A stretch of 64,000 nt of DNA. Origin: a bacterium (lineage in GTDB: Bacteria; Krumholzibacteriota; Krumholzibacteriia; LZORAL124-64-63). A program made the translations under genes and the position numbers. The DNA is taken from positions 62,001-126,000 of the forward strand of contig JADJQR010000011.1 in assembly GCA_016712675.1 (NCBI GenBank), read 5' to 3'. The number at the start of each line of letters is the position of its first letter. Within the stretch, counting starts at the first letter, position 1. The notes below the pieces were generated by a model. That model worked only from the letters and a program-made list of their open reading frames with translations, ran no database searches and was not told the DNA's origin. This document shows, piece after piece, positions 8,401-16,598 of the stretch.

Positions 8401-9534
8401 ATGACAGCTAAAGACTTTTTTGAGGCGAGCAAAGAGCAATCCAAAATAAAGGCCGCCATCGTCTCCAAGTATTTTTGGGCTTGGGCAAAAATCATCGCCG
8501 CGAGCCAGGACCGCTTCGCCCGCCAGCAGGATAAAAGAATCGCCTACATCGACCTTTTCGCGGGGCCGGGCCGCTACGACGATGGCACCGTTTCAACGCC
8601 GCTGCTGGTGCTGGGAAAGGCGATTGACGACGCGATGATGCGCGAGCGTCTCGTCACCCTGTTCAACGACCGAGATCGGGAACACGCCACTTCGCTCGGA
8701 AACCGGATCGAGGCGCTGCCCGGAATCGAAAAGCTCAGGTACAAGCCCCGTGTAACGTCGGGCGAAGTCGGAAGAGAAATCGTCGAATTTTTCGACCAAC
8801 TCCGTTTGGTTCCCACGCTTTTCTTTGCGGATCCGTGGGGTTACAAGGGGCTTTCGCTGGGGCTGATCAATTCGGTGATCAAAGATTGGGGATCGGATTG
8901 CATTTTCTTCTTCAACTATAACCGGATCAATATGGGTTTGACGAATGCCTACGTCGAAAAACACATGAGCGCGCTTTTCGGAGAAGCGCGGGTCAAGGCA
9001 TTGAAGCCGGCGCTATCGAACCTGGCGCCGGAGCACCGCGAACTGACCGTCGTCGGGGAACTGTGCGAGGCGATTCGCGCGCTCGGCCCCCGGTTCGTCT
9101 TACCTTTCCGCTTCAGGGACGATCGGGGAACGCGCACGAGCCATCACCTGATTTTTGTGAGCAAGCATTTTAAAGGCTATGAAATCATGAAGGAGATCAT
9201 GGCCGCCGAATCGTCCGGCGCCGAACAGGGCGTCGCCAAGTTCGAATACAATCCCGTTCAAACTCAAACCGCAAAGCCGCAGCAACTCTTGTTCATGTTA
9301 TCGCGCCCGCTCGAAGAGCTGGGCGACATGCTGCTCAAGGATTTTGCGGGCAAGACGCTCACCATGTCGGATATATATCAACAGCACAATATAGATCGCC
9401 CCTATATAAAGAAAAATTACAAGCAAGTCCTCGCCCAATTGGAAAATCAAGGGAGCATTGAAACAGGCCCTCATCGCAAAGGTACGTTTGGCGATAGCGT
9501 CGTCGTGGCTTTCAAGCCTTCCAAGGATTCATAA
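8401..9534 (+). CDS. tcmP: Three-Cys-motif partner protein TcmP
   Basis: A 377-residue protein of the TcmP family (TIGR04474 as I recall), found beside DUF5131 three-cysteine proteins. The N-terminal half contains IAYIDLFAGPGRY and VPTLFFADPWGYKGLS, which look like a Rossmann-type methyltransferase motif I and acidic loop. The C-terminal part (from about 300) looks like a winged helix (TMSDIYQQHNIDRPYIKKNY). It starts with ATG at 8401, 95 bp after its partner. The codons are more AT-rich than the neighbours, hinting at separate acquisition. The substrate is unknown. Confidence 0.85.
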   Translation: MTAKDFFEASKEQSKIKAAIVSKYFWAWAKIIAASQDRFARQQDKRIAYIDLFAGPGRYDDGTVSTPLLVLGKAIDDAMMRERLVTLFNDRDREHATSLGNRIEALPGIEKLRYKPRVTSGEVGREIVEFFDQLRLVPTLFFADPWGYKGLSLGLINSVIKDWGSDCIFFFNYNRINMGLTNAYVEKHMSALFGEARVKALKPALSNLAPEHRELTVVGELCEAIRALGPRFVLPFRFRDDRGTRTSHHLIFVSKHFKGYEIMKEIMAAESSGAEQGVAKFEYNPVQTQTAKPQQLLFMLSRPLEELGDMLLKDFAGKTLTMSDIYQQHNIDRPYIKKNYKQVLAQLENQGSIETGPHRKGTFGDSVVVAFKPSKDS

Positions 9535-9586
9535 GTGCCGAACAAGGTTAAATTTTTGGCCTGAAAGATCAATGGTGTTGTAAATC

Positions 9587-10000
9587 ATGCGCACCGCGTC
9601 TTTTTTCACCTACAGAGGCCCCGGCCGGGTCAGCGTCGCCCGCTGGGCACCCAGGGCGACGCCCGCCGGCTTTCGGGTCTACCGGCCGCTCAACCCCACG
9701 GCCGACATGCTCAAGCTGCCGCGCGAGCGCTACGAGCCGCTGTACCGGGCGATCCTCGCGCGGCTGGACCCCCGCCGCGTCGAAGCCGACGTGGCGCGGC
9801 TGGCCGCGCCCCACGAGCCGGTCTTGCTGTGCTGGGAGCGCCCGCCGTTTTCGGAGGCCGTCTGGTGCCACCGGCGGATGGTCGCCGAGTGGCTCGCGGA
9901 AACGCTGGGGCTCGCGGTGCCGGAGATCGCCGGCGAGGCGGCCCCATCGACCGACGACGACGACGCGCGGGCGGCACCCGGCGTCCGGCTTGCGCCGTGA
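9587..10000 (+). CDS. DUF488-like protein
   Basis: A 137-residue protein. SVARWAP near the start and VLLCWERPP...WCHRRMVAEWL near 79-104 match DUF488, whose conserved Cys and CHR motifs suggest a metal or thiol active site of unknown activity. The C-terminal 30 residues are acidic and low complexity. The stop overlaps the start of the next gene (GTGA), so it is the first gene of a coupled operon with an ATPase and an uncharacterised protein. Confidence 0.72.
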   Translation: MRTASFFTYRGPGRVSVARWAPRATPAGFRVYRPLNPTADMLKLPRERYEPLYRAILARLDPRRVEADVARLAAPHEPVLLCWERPPFSEAVWCHRRMVAEWLAETLGLAVPEIAGEAAPSTDDDDARAAPGVRLAP

Positions 10001-11046
10001 AGCGCATGATGGCCGCGCCGCCCGACGCGCGCGCCGCCCTCGAAGCGGCTTGGCGCCGGCAGGGGCGGCGGGAATCCTTGGTCCTGTTCGGCCCGCGCCG
10101 GCAGGGGAAAACCCACCTGATCCGCCAGCTCGCCGGGTCGCCCGGCGCTTTCGGCGAGGACGCGCGCGTGGCCACCCTCAACCTGCAAAGCGTCGCTTGG
10201 GCGGAGGGCGCGCGCGACCTGTGTCACGCCATCGCCGCCGCGCTGTGGGCGGCCGGCCCGGACGGCGGGGCCGAACCCGCGCCGGAGGCGTTCGCGCGGC
10301 GGCCCTTGGCGGCCCTGGACCGGTTTCTCGCCGGGCGCGCGCGCCGCTCGCCGCCGCGCCGCGACCTCCTGTTGCTGGACGAGTACGAGCTGCTGGCGGA
10401 GCTGCCCGATGCCCGGCAGGCCGGCCTGTTGCGCGCGCTCCTCGACGCGCCGCACCTGGCGACCGGTTTCGTCGGCCTCCACCACCCCGACGAGCTGGCC
10501 CCGCCGCTGCGGGATGCCCTGGCCGGCTGCCCGGCCCTCCTCGTCGGCCGGCTGGACCCGGCGGCGTTCGCCTGGGCTCTGGCCGCCGGCGCGGGTGCCC
10601 GCGCCCCGCAGTTCGCCCCGGACGCGCGCGAGCGGGCGTTCGCCCTGACCGGCGGCCAGCCGTTTTTGGGCCGGGTGCTGGGCGAGGTGATGGCGATTCG
10701 CGACGCCGACCGGGCCGGTGCCGGCGCGGCCTTCGCCGCCGCCGACGTGGACGCGGCGGCGGGATCGCCCGCGTTTGCCCTCGGCGCCCGCCCGTATTTC
10801 GCCGGCCACTGGGCGCGGGCCGACGAACGACCGCCGGGGCAGCGGGCGGTGCTGGCGGCGCTGGCCCCCCACGAAGGCGGGCTGGACGCCGGAAGGTTGC
10901 GGGCGGAAAGCGGCCTGGACCCGGCCGCGCTCGACGCCGCCTTGGCGTCGCTGGCGCGCCACGACGCGGTGGAAACCCGCGAGGGCCGCCACCGGTTCGG
11001 CGTCGAGCTGCTGCGCCGCCGGGTGGCGGCGGGCCTCGGGGGCTAG
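9997..11046 (+). CDS. AAA-family ATPase with C-terminal winged helix
   Basis: A 349-residue ATPase. Walker A is GPRRQGKTH at 32-40 and Walker B is LLLLDEYELL with D128-E129. The remainder resembles the archaeal-type/STAND AAA ATPases (sensor-like region, then a predicted winged helix near 280-345, PPGQRAVLAALAPHEGG). GTG 9997 overlaps the DUF488 stop and gives a normal N-terminus (MKRMMAAPPDARAALEAAW); longer starts run inside the upstream gene. It probably works with the two flanking gene products; no known system was recognised. Confidence 0.8.
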   Translation: MKRMMAAPPDARAALEAAWRRQGRRESLVLFGPRRQGKTHLIRQLAGSPGAFGEDARVATLNLQSVAWAEGARDLCHAIAAALWAAGPDGGAEPAPEAFARRPLAALDRFLAGRARRSPPRRDLLLLDEYELLAELPDARQAGLLRALLDAPHLATGFVGLHHPDELAPPLRDALAGCPALLVGRLDPAAFAWALAAGAGARAPQFAPDARERAFALTGGQPFLGRVLGEVMAIRDADRAGAGAAFAAADVDAAAGSPAFALGARPYFAGHWARADERPPGQRAVLAALAPHEGGLDAGRLRAESGLDPAALDAALASLARHDAVETREGRHRFGVELLRRRVAAGLGG

Positions 11047-11049
11047 CGC

Positions 11050-12138
11050 GTGGCCGGAAAGCAGCGCGACCGCCCGCCCCTCGCCGAGCGCCTGCGCGCG
11101 GGGTTGGACCAGCGCCGCGCCCGGGGGGCCAGCGCCCGCGCGCTCGGCGAATACGCCCTCCAGTTCCAGCGCCAGTTCCGGTTGCCGGCCGCGCTGCCAG
11201 ACGACCTGTTGGCCCCCGACGAGCGGGCCGCCGCCAGCGCGCGCGAGCGCGCGATCCGCGCGCGACAGGTGGAGCGCCGCCAGTTCGAAGCCGCCGAACG
11301 GAAACGGGCGCAAGCCCTCCAAGAACAGCGACGGCGGAACGACCGGCGGGCGCTGCACCGGCTGATCCTGCGCGCCCGGTCGGCGGGCACGCTCGCGCGC
11401 GAGTTGAGCTTGCGGGGGGAAGCGCGCGCGACGCTGGCGGCGGCGGTCGAGGGGTTGCTCGCCGAGGGAGAGTGGGCGGCCTTCGTCGCGCACCAGCGCC
11501 GCCTGCGGGCGGAAGGGCTGTCGCGGGCCGCCGCCCGGGAGGCCCTGGGCGCCACCGCCGCCGAGTTCGGGCGCTGGCTCGAAGACGGCCGCCTGGGGCC
11601 GGACGGCTTGCGTTTCGCCAACGTCGCGCGCGCGATCTGGATGAAAGTTTGGCTGCCCGAAACGGTGGCGGCGGCGCGCGCGCGGCTGGCCGAATGGCGC
11701 GCGGCGGACGCGGGGGCAACGCGCGCGGCGCAACCCGACCTCGCCCGCCGCCGCCGGCTCGCGGGCCGGGTCACGGCCCTGCTCAACCGCGTCCGGCGCT
11801 TGCCCGGCGACAAAATTCTGACGCTGGCGACGCAGACCCGCGCATCCGCGTTCGACGTGTCGGCCGGGGGCGAAATCGGCCACGCGCCCGACCACAAAAC
11901 CCGGCTGCGCCGCGCGCTGGCCGAGGCGATGGCGGAGGGCGGCAGCCTGATCGTGCGGCGGTTCTTGAGTTTGCGGGCGACGGCCGAGACGCCCGGCGGC
12001 CCGGCGCTCCTCCCCGTCAAGGAGCTGAGCGGCGTCGCGCTCGCCGGCGGCGATTGGCGGGGCTTGACCGCCGCCGAAATCCGGCGGTGCGTCGCCCCCG
12101 GCGAGGAAAACGTCACGTTCGGCGATTTTCCGCCCTGA
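11050..12138 (+). CDS. Uncharacterised basic protein, third gene of ATPase operon
   Basis: A 362-residue protein not recognised. It starts with GTG at 11050, four bases after the ATPase stop. The first 150 residues are rich in Arg, Ala and Glu and look coiled-coil or helical (QVERRQFEAAERKRAQALQ). A central segment (ANVARAIWMKVWLPETV) and a C-terminal region with ILTLATQTRASAFDVSAGG are more ordered. The coding bias is consistent across the frame and the spacing is tight, so the gene is real. A structural or adaptor role with the ATPase is a guess. Confidence 0.68.
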   Translation: MAGKQRDRPPLAERLRAGLDQRRARGASARALGEYALQFQRQFRLPAALPDDLLAPDERAAASARERAIRARQVERRQFEAAERKRAQALQEQRRRNDRRALHRLILRARSAGTLARELSLRGEARATLAAAVEGLLAEGEWAAFVAHQRRLRAEGLSRAAAREALGATAAEFGRWLEDGRLGPDGLRFANVARAIWMKVWLPETVAAARARLAEWRAADAGATRAAQPDLARRRRLAGRVTALLNRVRRLPGDKILTLATQTRASAFDVSAGGEIGHAPDHKTRLRRALAEAMAEGGSLIVRRFLSLRATAETPGGPALLPVKELSGVALAGGDWRGLTAAEIRRCVAPGEENVTFGDFPP

Positions 12139-12186
12139 GCGGCGACGCGCGCCGCGCCCCGCTCACCCGTCAAGGTGCCGGCCGCC

Positions 12187-13017
12187 TCAGACCTTCGTCC
12201 CCCGGGCGTCGGGGGCCGCGTCCAGCCGCGTTTCCCCGCCCGCGCGGGCGATGCGCTCGTACACGCCCTGGGTCGGCGCGACCCACACCAGGCCCGGCCC
12301 GGTGAAGGTTTGCAGCAAAAGCTCGCCGCCGGTGACCGTTTGCAGCAGGCTCTTGGCCGATTGCTCGGCCTGAAACTGGACGCTCCCGGAGCGGACGAAG
12401 GCGAAGTTGCCGTCCACCGCGAGCTTCTCGCCCTCGGCCAGCTCGAAGGCCAGCAGCTCGGCGGCCGGCACCGGCGATTTGAGCACCAGCACGCCGCTGC
12501 CCTGCGCCACCGCCTGGAAAAACCCCTCCCCGCCGAACAGCGCACCGGAGAGGCTCTTTTGCAGCCGGGCGCTCACCGCGACGCCGGCCGAGGCGCAGCA
12601 AAACGCGCCCTTGTCGAACACCAGCGCGTCCCGCTCCAGGCCAAACAGCGCGTAGTGCCCGAAGCCCGGCTCCAGGTAGACCTCGCCGCGGCCGCCGATT
12701 TTGGACTGAAACAGGGTCTCGCCGGCGGCGAACTTGCGCAGCAGGCTCTTGGCCAGCCCGCCGGCCAGGCCGGATTCCAGGCGCAGCGGCCCCCGCATGA
12801 AATACAGCGCCCCCGGCTCGATCAGCACCTCGGCGCAATCGAGCGTCACCCGCACTATCTTCAGCCGGATGCGCGCCTGGTTGAGCAAAAAAACTTTCTC
12901 GGCCACCGCCAGGTCGGCCGAGCCGCGCAAGGCCGGGTATTGCAGCACCTCGAAGCGCGCCCCCGGGCTTTCCTGGGTTTGCAGCGTCTCGAAAGCGTCT
13001 TTCTCGGGCTGTTGCAT
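12187..13017 (-). CDS. AIM24/TIGR00266-family protein
   Basis: A 276-residue protein of the AIM24 (tryptophan RNA-binding attenuator-like beta-barrel) family. Repeated glycine-rich beta hairpins are visible (EPGALYFMRGPLRLESG, GGEGFFQAVAQGSGVLVL, VTGGELLLQTFTGPG). ATG 13017 follows GGAGGA and excludes an upstream extension that would run through the divergent promoter. Members are small trimer-forming proteins of unknown role. It is divergent from the 13154 gene and stands alone. Confidence 0.88.
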   Translation of the reverse strand: MQQPEKDAFETLQTQESPGARFEVLQYPALRGSADLAVAEKVFLLNQARIRLKIVRVTLDCAEVLIEPGALYFMRGPLRLESGLAGGLAKSLLRKFAAGETLFQSKIGGRGEVYLEPGFGHYALFGLERDALVFDKGAFCCASAGVAVSARLQKSLSGALFGGEGFFQAVAQGSGVLVLKSPVPAAELLAFELAEGEKLAVDGNFAFVRSGSVQFQAEQSAKSLLQTVTGGELLLQTFTGPGLVWVAPTQGVYERIARAGGETRLDAAPDARGTKV

Positions 13018-13095
13018 CCTTCCTCCTACGGCCGGCACGGCACGCGGCGACCCGGCGATTATCGCCCGTTCGCGCGCCGGGGCAAGCGCCGCGCC

Positions 13096-13123
13096 TTGCC
13101 CGCCCGCCGCGCCGTGAGAGGCT
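13096..13123 (+). promoter_or_regulatory. Shared promoter module, copy at 13.1 kb
   Basis: TTGCCC (13096-13101), 16 bp, then GAGGCT (13118-13123) followed by GG. It has the same geometry as six other copies on the plus strand. The expected start-codon position 33-40 bp after the -10 falls on the ACG at 13154. Confidence 0.6.
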
Positions 13124-13153
13124 GGGGCGATTCCCCCGCTCAAGGAGCCTCCC

Positions 13154-13792
13154 ACGACCGCCAAGACGTTCGCCCACCCCCTCGCCGCCGGCGCGCGCCC
13201 CCTCGAAAATGCCGCCGGAAGGCGCGATCCTCTGTCCCCCTTGACCCGCGAAGAGCCGTTCGGCGCGCTGGCCTCGGACGACCTCCGGCGCTGCATCGCC
13301 TCGCGGATCGCGCGGGAGCGGCGCGCGCTCGAACCGGAAACCCGAACGGTCGAAACCCGCCGGCTCGTCCACCCCGACGACCAGGCCCGCGCCATCGCCG
13401 GGGCGTCCGTCACGCTGGCGAGCGTGGGGCACATCGTCCATCGGGTGATCGTCGGCACCCTGCCCCTTGCGCGGGCGCGGCCCCTACTGCGGCCCTTGGG
13501 GCCAGCGCTGTCCGAGGGCGGGTTCTACAGGATGCCCGAGGTGCCCGAGCGTCCGACCTTCCGGGTGCAAACCCGGGGGTTCGACGGCCGCGTCTTCGCC
13601 GAAGGCGCCGGCCTGATCGCCACGGCGCTCGGCCTGGAGCGGCTGAGCCGGATGGTCGGGGACGAGGGAGCGCTGGCGGTTCGCGACCGGGTGCTCGACT
13701 TCGCGTTCGCCCGCCAGGACCGCGACGCCGTGCTCGCGGCCGCCGGCGGCTACCCCCGGGCCGACGCGCCGGGATGGCCCGGCACCGGGTGA
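13154..13792 (+). CDS. Uncharacterised protein, probable ACG start
   Basis: A 212-residue reading if started at ACG 13154; 183 residues from TTG 13241. The ACG follows AAGGAG (13142-13147) by six bases and sits 36 bp after the -10 of the shared promoter module, exactly where other module genes have ATG. An ATG-to-ACG change or rare ACG initiation is likely. The protein has a hydrophobic central segment (ASVTLASVGHIVHRVIVG) and a compact alpha/beta-looking C-terminus; no family was recognised. It lies between AIM24 (divergent) and the methylase-like gene. Confidence 0.6.
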   Translation, partial: TTAKTFAHPLAAGARPLENAAGRRDPLSPLTREEPFGALASDDLRRCIASRIARERRALEPETRTVETRRLVHPDDQARAIAGASVTLASVGHIVHRVIVGTLPLARARPLLRPLGPALSEGGFYRMPEVPERPTFRVQTRGFDGRVFAEGAGLIATALGLERLSRMVGDEGALAVRDRVLDFAFARQDRDAVLAAAGGYPRADAPGWPGTG

Positions 13793-13978
13793 GGCGTGCC
13801 CCGCAAACCGGCGGCTAGCGCGCCGGCTGCCCCGGCCATCCCGGCCGCCCCGGTCATCGGCCGGTCGCGCCCGCCGTCTTTCGCTCAACTAACAGATGAT
13901 ATAAAAGCCGGGTACGCCTGTCGTGCACCGCGCCGCCAGACGCCGTGGCGGCGCGGCGCCCCGACGCCGGGCGCGCCC

Positions 13979-14006
13979 TTGCCCCGCGCGCGACCGGGGT
14001 TACGGT
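13979..14006 (+). promoter_or_regulatory. Shared promoter module, copy at 14.0 kb
   Basis: TTGCCC (13979-13984), 16 bp, TACGGT (14001-14006), then GGAACCCTCA. The start codon of the methylase-like gene is 35 bp after the -10. A second possible start region upstream has GATATAAAAG near 13899. Confidence 0.65.
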
Positions 14007-14035
14007 GGAACCCTCACCCACCGCGAGGGCACCCC

Positions 14036-14848
14036 ATGTCGAAGTCCACCGCCGCCGATCTCCCCGACGCCGCCCGGCCGCTGGCCCGCCTCCTCCAGAA
14101 CCCCCGCCACGGCGCGCGCGCCCTGTTCGGCTGGCTGTTGGACGACGTGCTGGCCGACCTGGCCGGGCGGCCCCCGGATCGCCCGCCGCCAGCCGAGGCG
14201 CGGCCCCTGGTTCGCGACCTCGCTGGAACCTACGCCCGCGCGGTCGCGGGCGCGCCGTTCGAGGACGTGCTGGGGCCGCTGTTTCTGGAGACGATCTGCC
14301 GGGGCGACCAGCGCTACCGGGGCCAGTTTTTCACGCCGTGGCCCGTCGCGCGGCTGATGGCCGAACTGGCGGGGCCGGGCGCGGCCGAGGCCGGACCCCG
14401 GCCGGGCGGAGGCTTGTGGCGGCTGTGCGAGCCGGCCTGCGGCTCAGGGGTGCTGCCGCTCGCCTTCCTGCACACCTTGACCGAGCGACACGGCCCGGGC
14501 GCCGCCCGGCGCTGGAGCCTCACCGCCGTCGACCTGGACGGGGACTGCGCCCGGATGGCGGCGGCGCAGCTCTTGGCCAACGGCCTGATCCACGGGGCGC
14601 TGCCCGGCGAGCTGCTGGTCTACCGGGGCAACAGCCTGGGGCCGGCGGCCGACCTGACGCCCCTGGTCCACCTGGTCGCGCCCGATGGCCCGCCGGAGAC
14701 CGTCGCACCGGCCCTGCACCCGGCGCGGGTCGAGGCGATCCGGGCGGCGGCGACGTCGGCGGGGCTCGACCTGTTCGGCTTGCCGCTGCCGGGCGCGGGC
14801 GAGGCCGCCCGAGATCGCGCGCGCGGCGGAGACGCCGTGACGCCGTGA
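14036..14848 (+). CDS. N6-adenine-methylase-like protein lacking catalytic NPPY
   Basis: A 270-residue protein resembling the SAM-binding part of HsdM-type DNA methylases: helical lead-in, GQFFTPWPVARLM near 96-108, and motif I EPACGSG at 132-138. A D-x-D segment (AVDLDGDCARMAA) matches the acidic SAM loop. The catalytic NPPY/NPPF motif normally found about 70-90 residues later is not present; the C-terminus is short and proline-rich. It may be a regulatory or non-catalytic homologue carried by plasmids and integrative elements. ATG 14036 is placed by the promoter module. The stop lies inside an 8-bp tandem repeat. Confidence 0.75.
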   Translation: MSKSTAADLPDAARPLARLLQNPRHGARALFGWLLDDVLADLAGRPPDRPPPAEARPLVRDLAGTYARAVAGAPFEDVLGPLFLETICRGDQRYRGQFFTPWPVARLMAELAGPGAAEAGPRPGGGLWRLCEPACGSGVLPLAFLHTLTERHGPGAARRWSLTAVDLDGDCARMAAAQLLANGLIHGALPGELLVYRGNSLGPAADLTPLVHLVAPDGPPETVAPALHPARVEAIRAAATSAGLDLFGLPLPGAGEAARDRARGGDAVTP

Positions 14849-14870
14849 CGCCGTGACGCCGTGACGCCGT
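14831..14870 (+). repeat. Five tandem copies of an 8-bp unit across a stop codon
   Basis: GACGCCGT is repeated five times without mismatch and includes the stop codon of the methylase-like gene. Since 8 is not a multiple of 3, a change in copy number would move the end of the protein into another frame. Confidence 0.9.
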
Positions 14871-14885
14871 GCCCGGCCACCGGCC

Positions 14886-14913
14886 TTGCCCCGGCCGGCC
14901 CCGGCGCGATGAT
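14886..14913 (+). promoter_or_regulatory. Shared promoter module, copy at 14.9 kb
   Basis: TTGCCC (14886-14891), 16 bp rich in CCGGCCGG, GATGAT (14908-14913). The start codon of the ThiF gene follows 36 bp after the -10. Confidence 0.7.
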
Positions 14914-14943
14914 GGGATCACCCCCCCTCGACGGAGAACCCCG

Positions 14944-15720
14944 ATGGCCCACTTGCAGATTCCCGACGCCTGGCTGGTGCGCCCCGTGCGGGTGCTCCTG
15001 GCCGGCGCGGGCGGCACCGGCTCGCACCTGTTCGGCGCGCTGGTCTCGCTCGATTGCGCCCTGCGCGCGCTGGAGCATCCGGGGCTGGCCGTGACCGTCT
15101 ACGACCCCGACCGGGTCGGCCCGGCCAACGTCGGCCGCCAGGCGTTCTGGCCGGGCGAGGTCGGCCAGAACAAGGCCGTGACCCTGGTGCAGCGCGCCAA
15201 CCTGGCGATGGGCCTGGACTGGGCGGCGGTCCCCCGCCGCCTCGACCCCCGGCGCGACCTGCCGGGCGAGACGGACGTGCTGGTGACCGCCGTGGACCGG
15301 GCCACGGTGCGCGCCGCGATCGGCCGGCGCGGGCGGGCGGTCGCCGGCCCCTGCCACCGCCCGATCTGGTGGCTCGACACCGGCAACTCGGAGCGCGAGG
15401 CGCAAGCCGTGCTGGGCCACTGGCGGGCCGAGGGGGGCGAGAGCTGGGTACCCAACGTGTTCCAGCTCTACCCCGAGCTGGCCGCGATGGGCGACGCCCA
15501 CCGCGCGCCCTCCTGCTCGGCGGCCGAGGCGCTGGCCCGGCAGTGGCTGCCCGTCAACCGGGTCGTGGCCGACGTGGCGCTCACCTTGCTGTGGCGGCTG
15601 TTCCGGGAAGGCCGGCTCGACCAGCACGGCGCGTTCGTCGATCTCGCGACCCTGAGCGTGCGCGCGCTCCCCGCCGACCCGCGGGTGTGGGCCAGCTTCG
15701 GCTGGGCGAACCCGGCGTGA
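14944..15720 (+). CDS. PRTRC-type ThiF family protein
   Basis: A 258-residue E1-like adenylating enzyme homologue. The nucleotide-binding loop VLLAGAGGTGSHL is near 18-30, followed by VTVYDPDRVGPANVGRQAFW, the acidic strand and arginine region of ThiF/MoeB. The segment GQNKAVTLVQRAN and the rest resemble the ThiF member of the PRTRC cassette carried by plasmids and integrative elements. The other PRTRC genes (A to F and the ParB-like gene) were not seen here. No obvious zinc-binding CxxC pairs are present. ATG 14944 is supported by the promoter module. Confidence 0.87.
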   Translation: MAHLQIPDAWLVRPVRVLLAGAGGTGSHLFGALVSLDCALRALEHPGLAVTVYDPDRVGPANVGRQAFWPGEVGQNKAVTLVQRANLAMGLDWAAVPRRLDPRRDLPGETDVLVTAVDRATVRAAIGRRGRAVAGPCHRPIWWLDTGNSEREAQAVLGHWRAEGGESWVPNVFQLYPELAAMGDAHRAPSCSAAEALARQWLPVNRVVADVALTLLWRLFREGRLDQHGAFVDLATLSVRALPADPRVWASFGWANPA

Positions 15721-15845
15721 ACGGGAGACTTTGGCCCGTCGCCGGCCGGGCGAGGCCGGCCGAAACCCCGAACCCGCCGCGACCCGAACCGGCGTCGCGG
15801 CACCCGACTTTCAAACGCGCGCCGCTTGCGGCGCGAGGAGCGCCC

Positions 15846-16178
15846 ATGAACGCCCGTTCACTCCCACCCGATCCGCGCCGCGCCGCCGAGGCCGCCGCGA
15901 CCCGCGACCCGCGACCCCGGCGCGCCGCGCCAAAACCCCGGTGGCCCGCGCCCAAAGCCCGGTGGCGCCGCCGGCCCGACCCGCGCCGCTCCGCCTGCCG
16001 GCGGCTGCTGGCGCAGGGCGATGTCCTGATCAAATCGCGCGGCGGCCGGCTCGTCGCCCGCGCCCCCCGCTGCCCGCCGGTCGCGTTCTGGCCCGCCACC
16101 GGCCGCTGGGCCGCGCGCGGGGGGCCGACGCGCCGGGGCTTGCGCAAGCTGCTCGATTTCCTGCACCACAACCGGTAG
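15846..16178 (+). CDS. Small very basic uncharacterised protein
   Basis: A 110-residue protein. The first half is Pro/Arg/Ala-rich and disordered. The second half (LLAQGDVLIKSRGGRLVARA, then PPVAFWPATGRW) reads as a small folded domain. GAGGAGC precedes ATG 15846. It is followed 10 bp later by another small gene. The basic charge would fit nucleic-acid binding; the family was not recognised. Confidence 0.6.
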   Translation: MNARSLPPDPRRAAEAAATRDPRPRRAAPKPRWPAPKARWRRRPDPRRSACRRLLAQGDVLIKSRGGRLVARAPRCPPVAFWPATGRWAARGGPTRRGLRKLLDFLHHNR

Positions 16179-16188
16179 GGGGCGCGCC

Positions 16189-16497
16189 GTGACGACTGAA
16201 GACCCCGTGCTGCTCGAAACGCCGACCGCCCTCATCGGCTGCCACGAGTGGCGCTTGCAAGTCTACGTCCACCCCCTCTACGGGCGGTGCACCCGGTATC
16301 TCTGGCGGCGGGCCGGCGACGCCGGTTGGCGGGAGGACCGCGAGTGGCCCGCTTTCGACGGCGACGACGGCGTGACCGGCGGCCTCCCCCGCCGGCTGGC
16401 CTCCCTTTACGGGCGCCATCGCGCGGCGGTGCGGGCGGCGCTGGAGGGCCGGCCGCCGCCCCGGCAAGGCGGCTTGTTCGGCGAGCCCGAAGCCTGA
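16189..16497 (+). CDS. Small uncharacterised protein
   Basis: A 102-residue acidic/basic mixed protein starting with GTG 16189, 10 bp after the preceding gene and just upstream of ssb. It contains [20 protein letters not shown] and ends [12 protein letters not shown]. The ending GLFGEPEA resembles short clamp-binding-like tails but is not convincing. The position beside ssb suggests a DNA-related accessory role. Confidence 0.6.
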   Translation: MTTEDPVLLETPTALIGCHEWRLQVYVHPLYGRCTRYLWRRAGDAGWREDREWPAFDGDDGVTGGLPRRLASLYGRHRAAVRAALEGRPPPRQGGLFGEPEA

Positions 16498-16598
16498 CCC
16501 GCCCTTGCCCGAGGCGGCGAAGCCGTATCCTGAAATCGCCTCGACCCTTTTGTTGGAGCGGGGCAATCGAACGGGTCCACATTTTTCGGAGCTTCTTT

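Noticed and set aside
9990-12305. Very long open frame overlapping the ATPase operon
   Set aside because: Arg/Pro/Gly-rich shadow translation of high-GC coding DNA; the in-phase genes have motifs and start signals, this frame has none.
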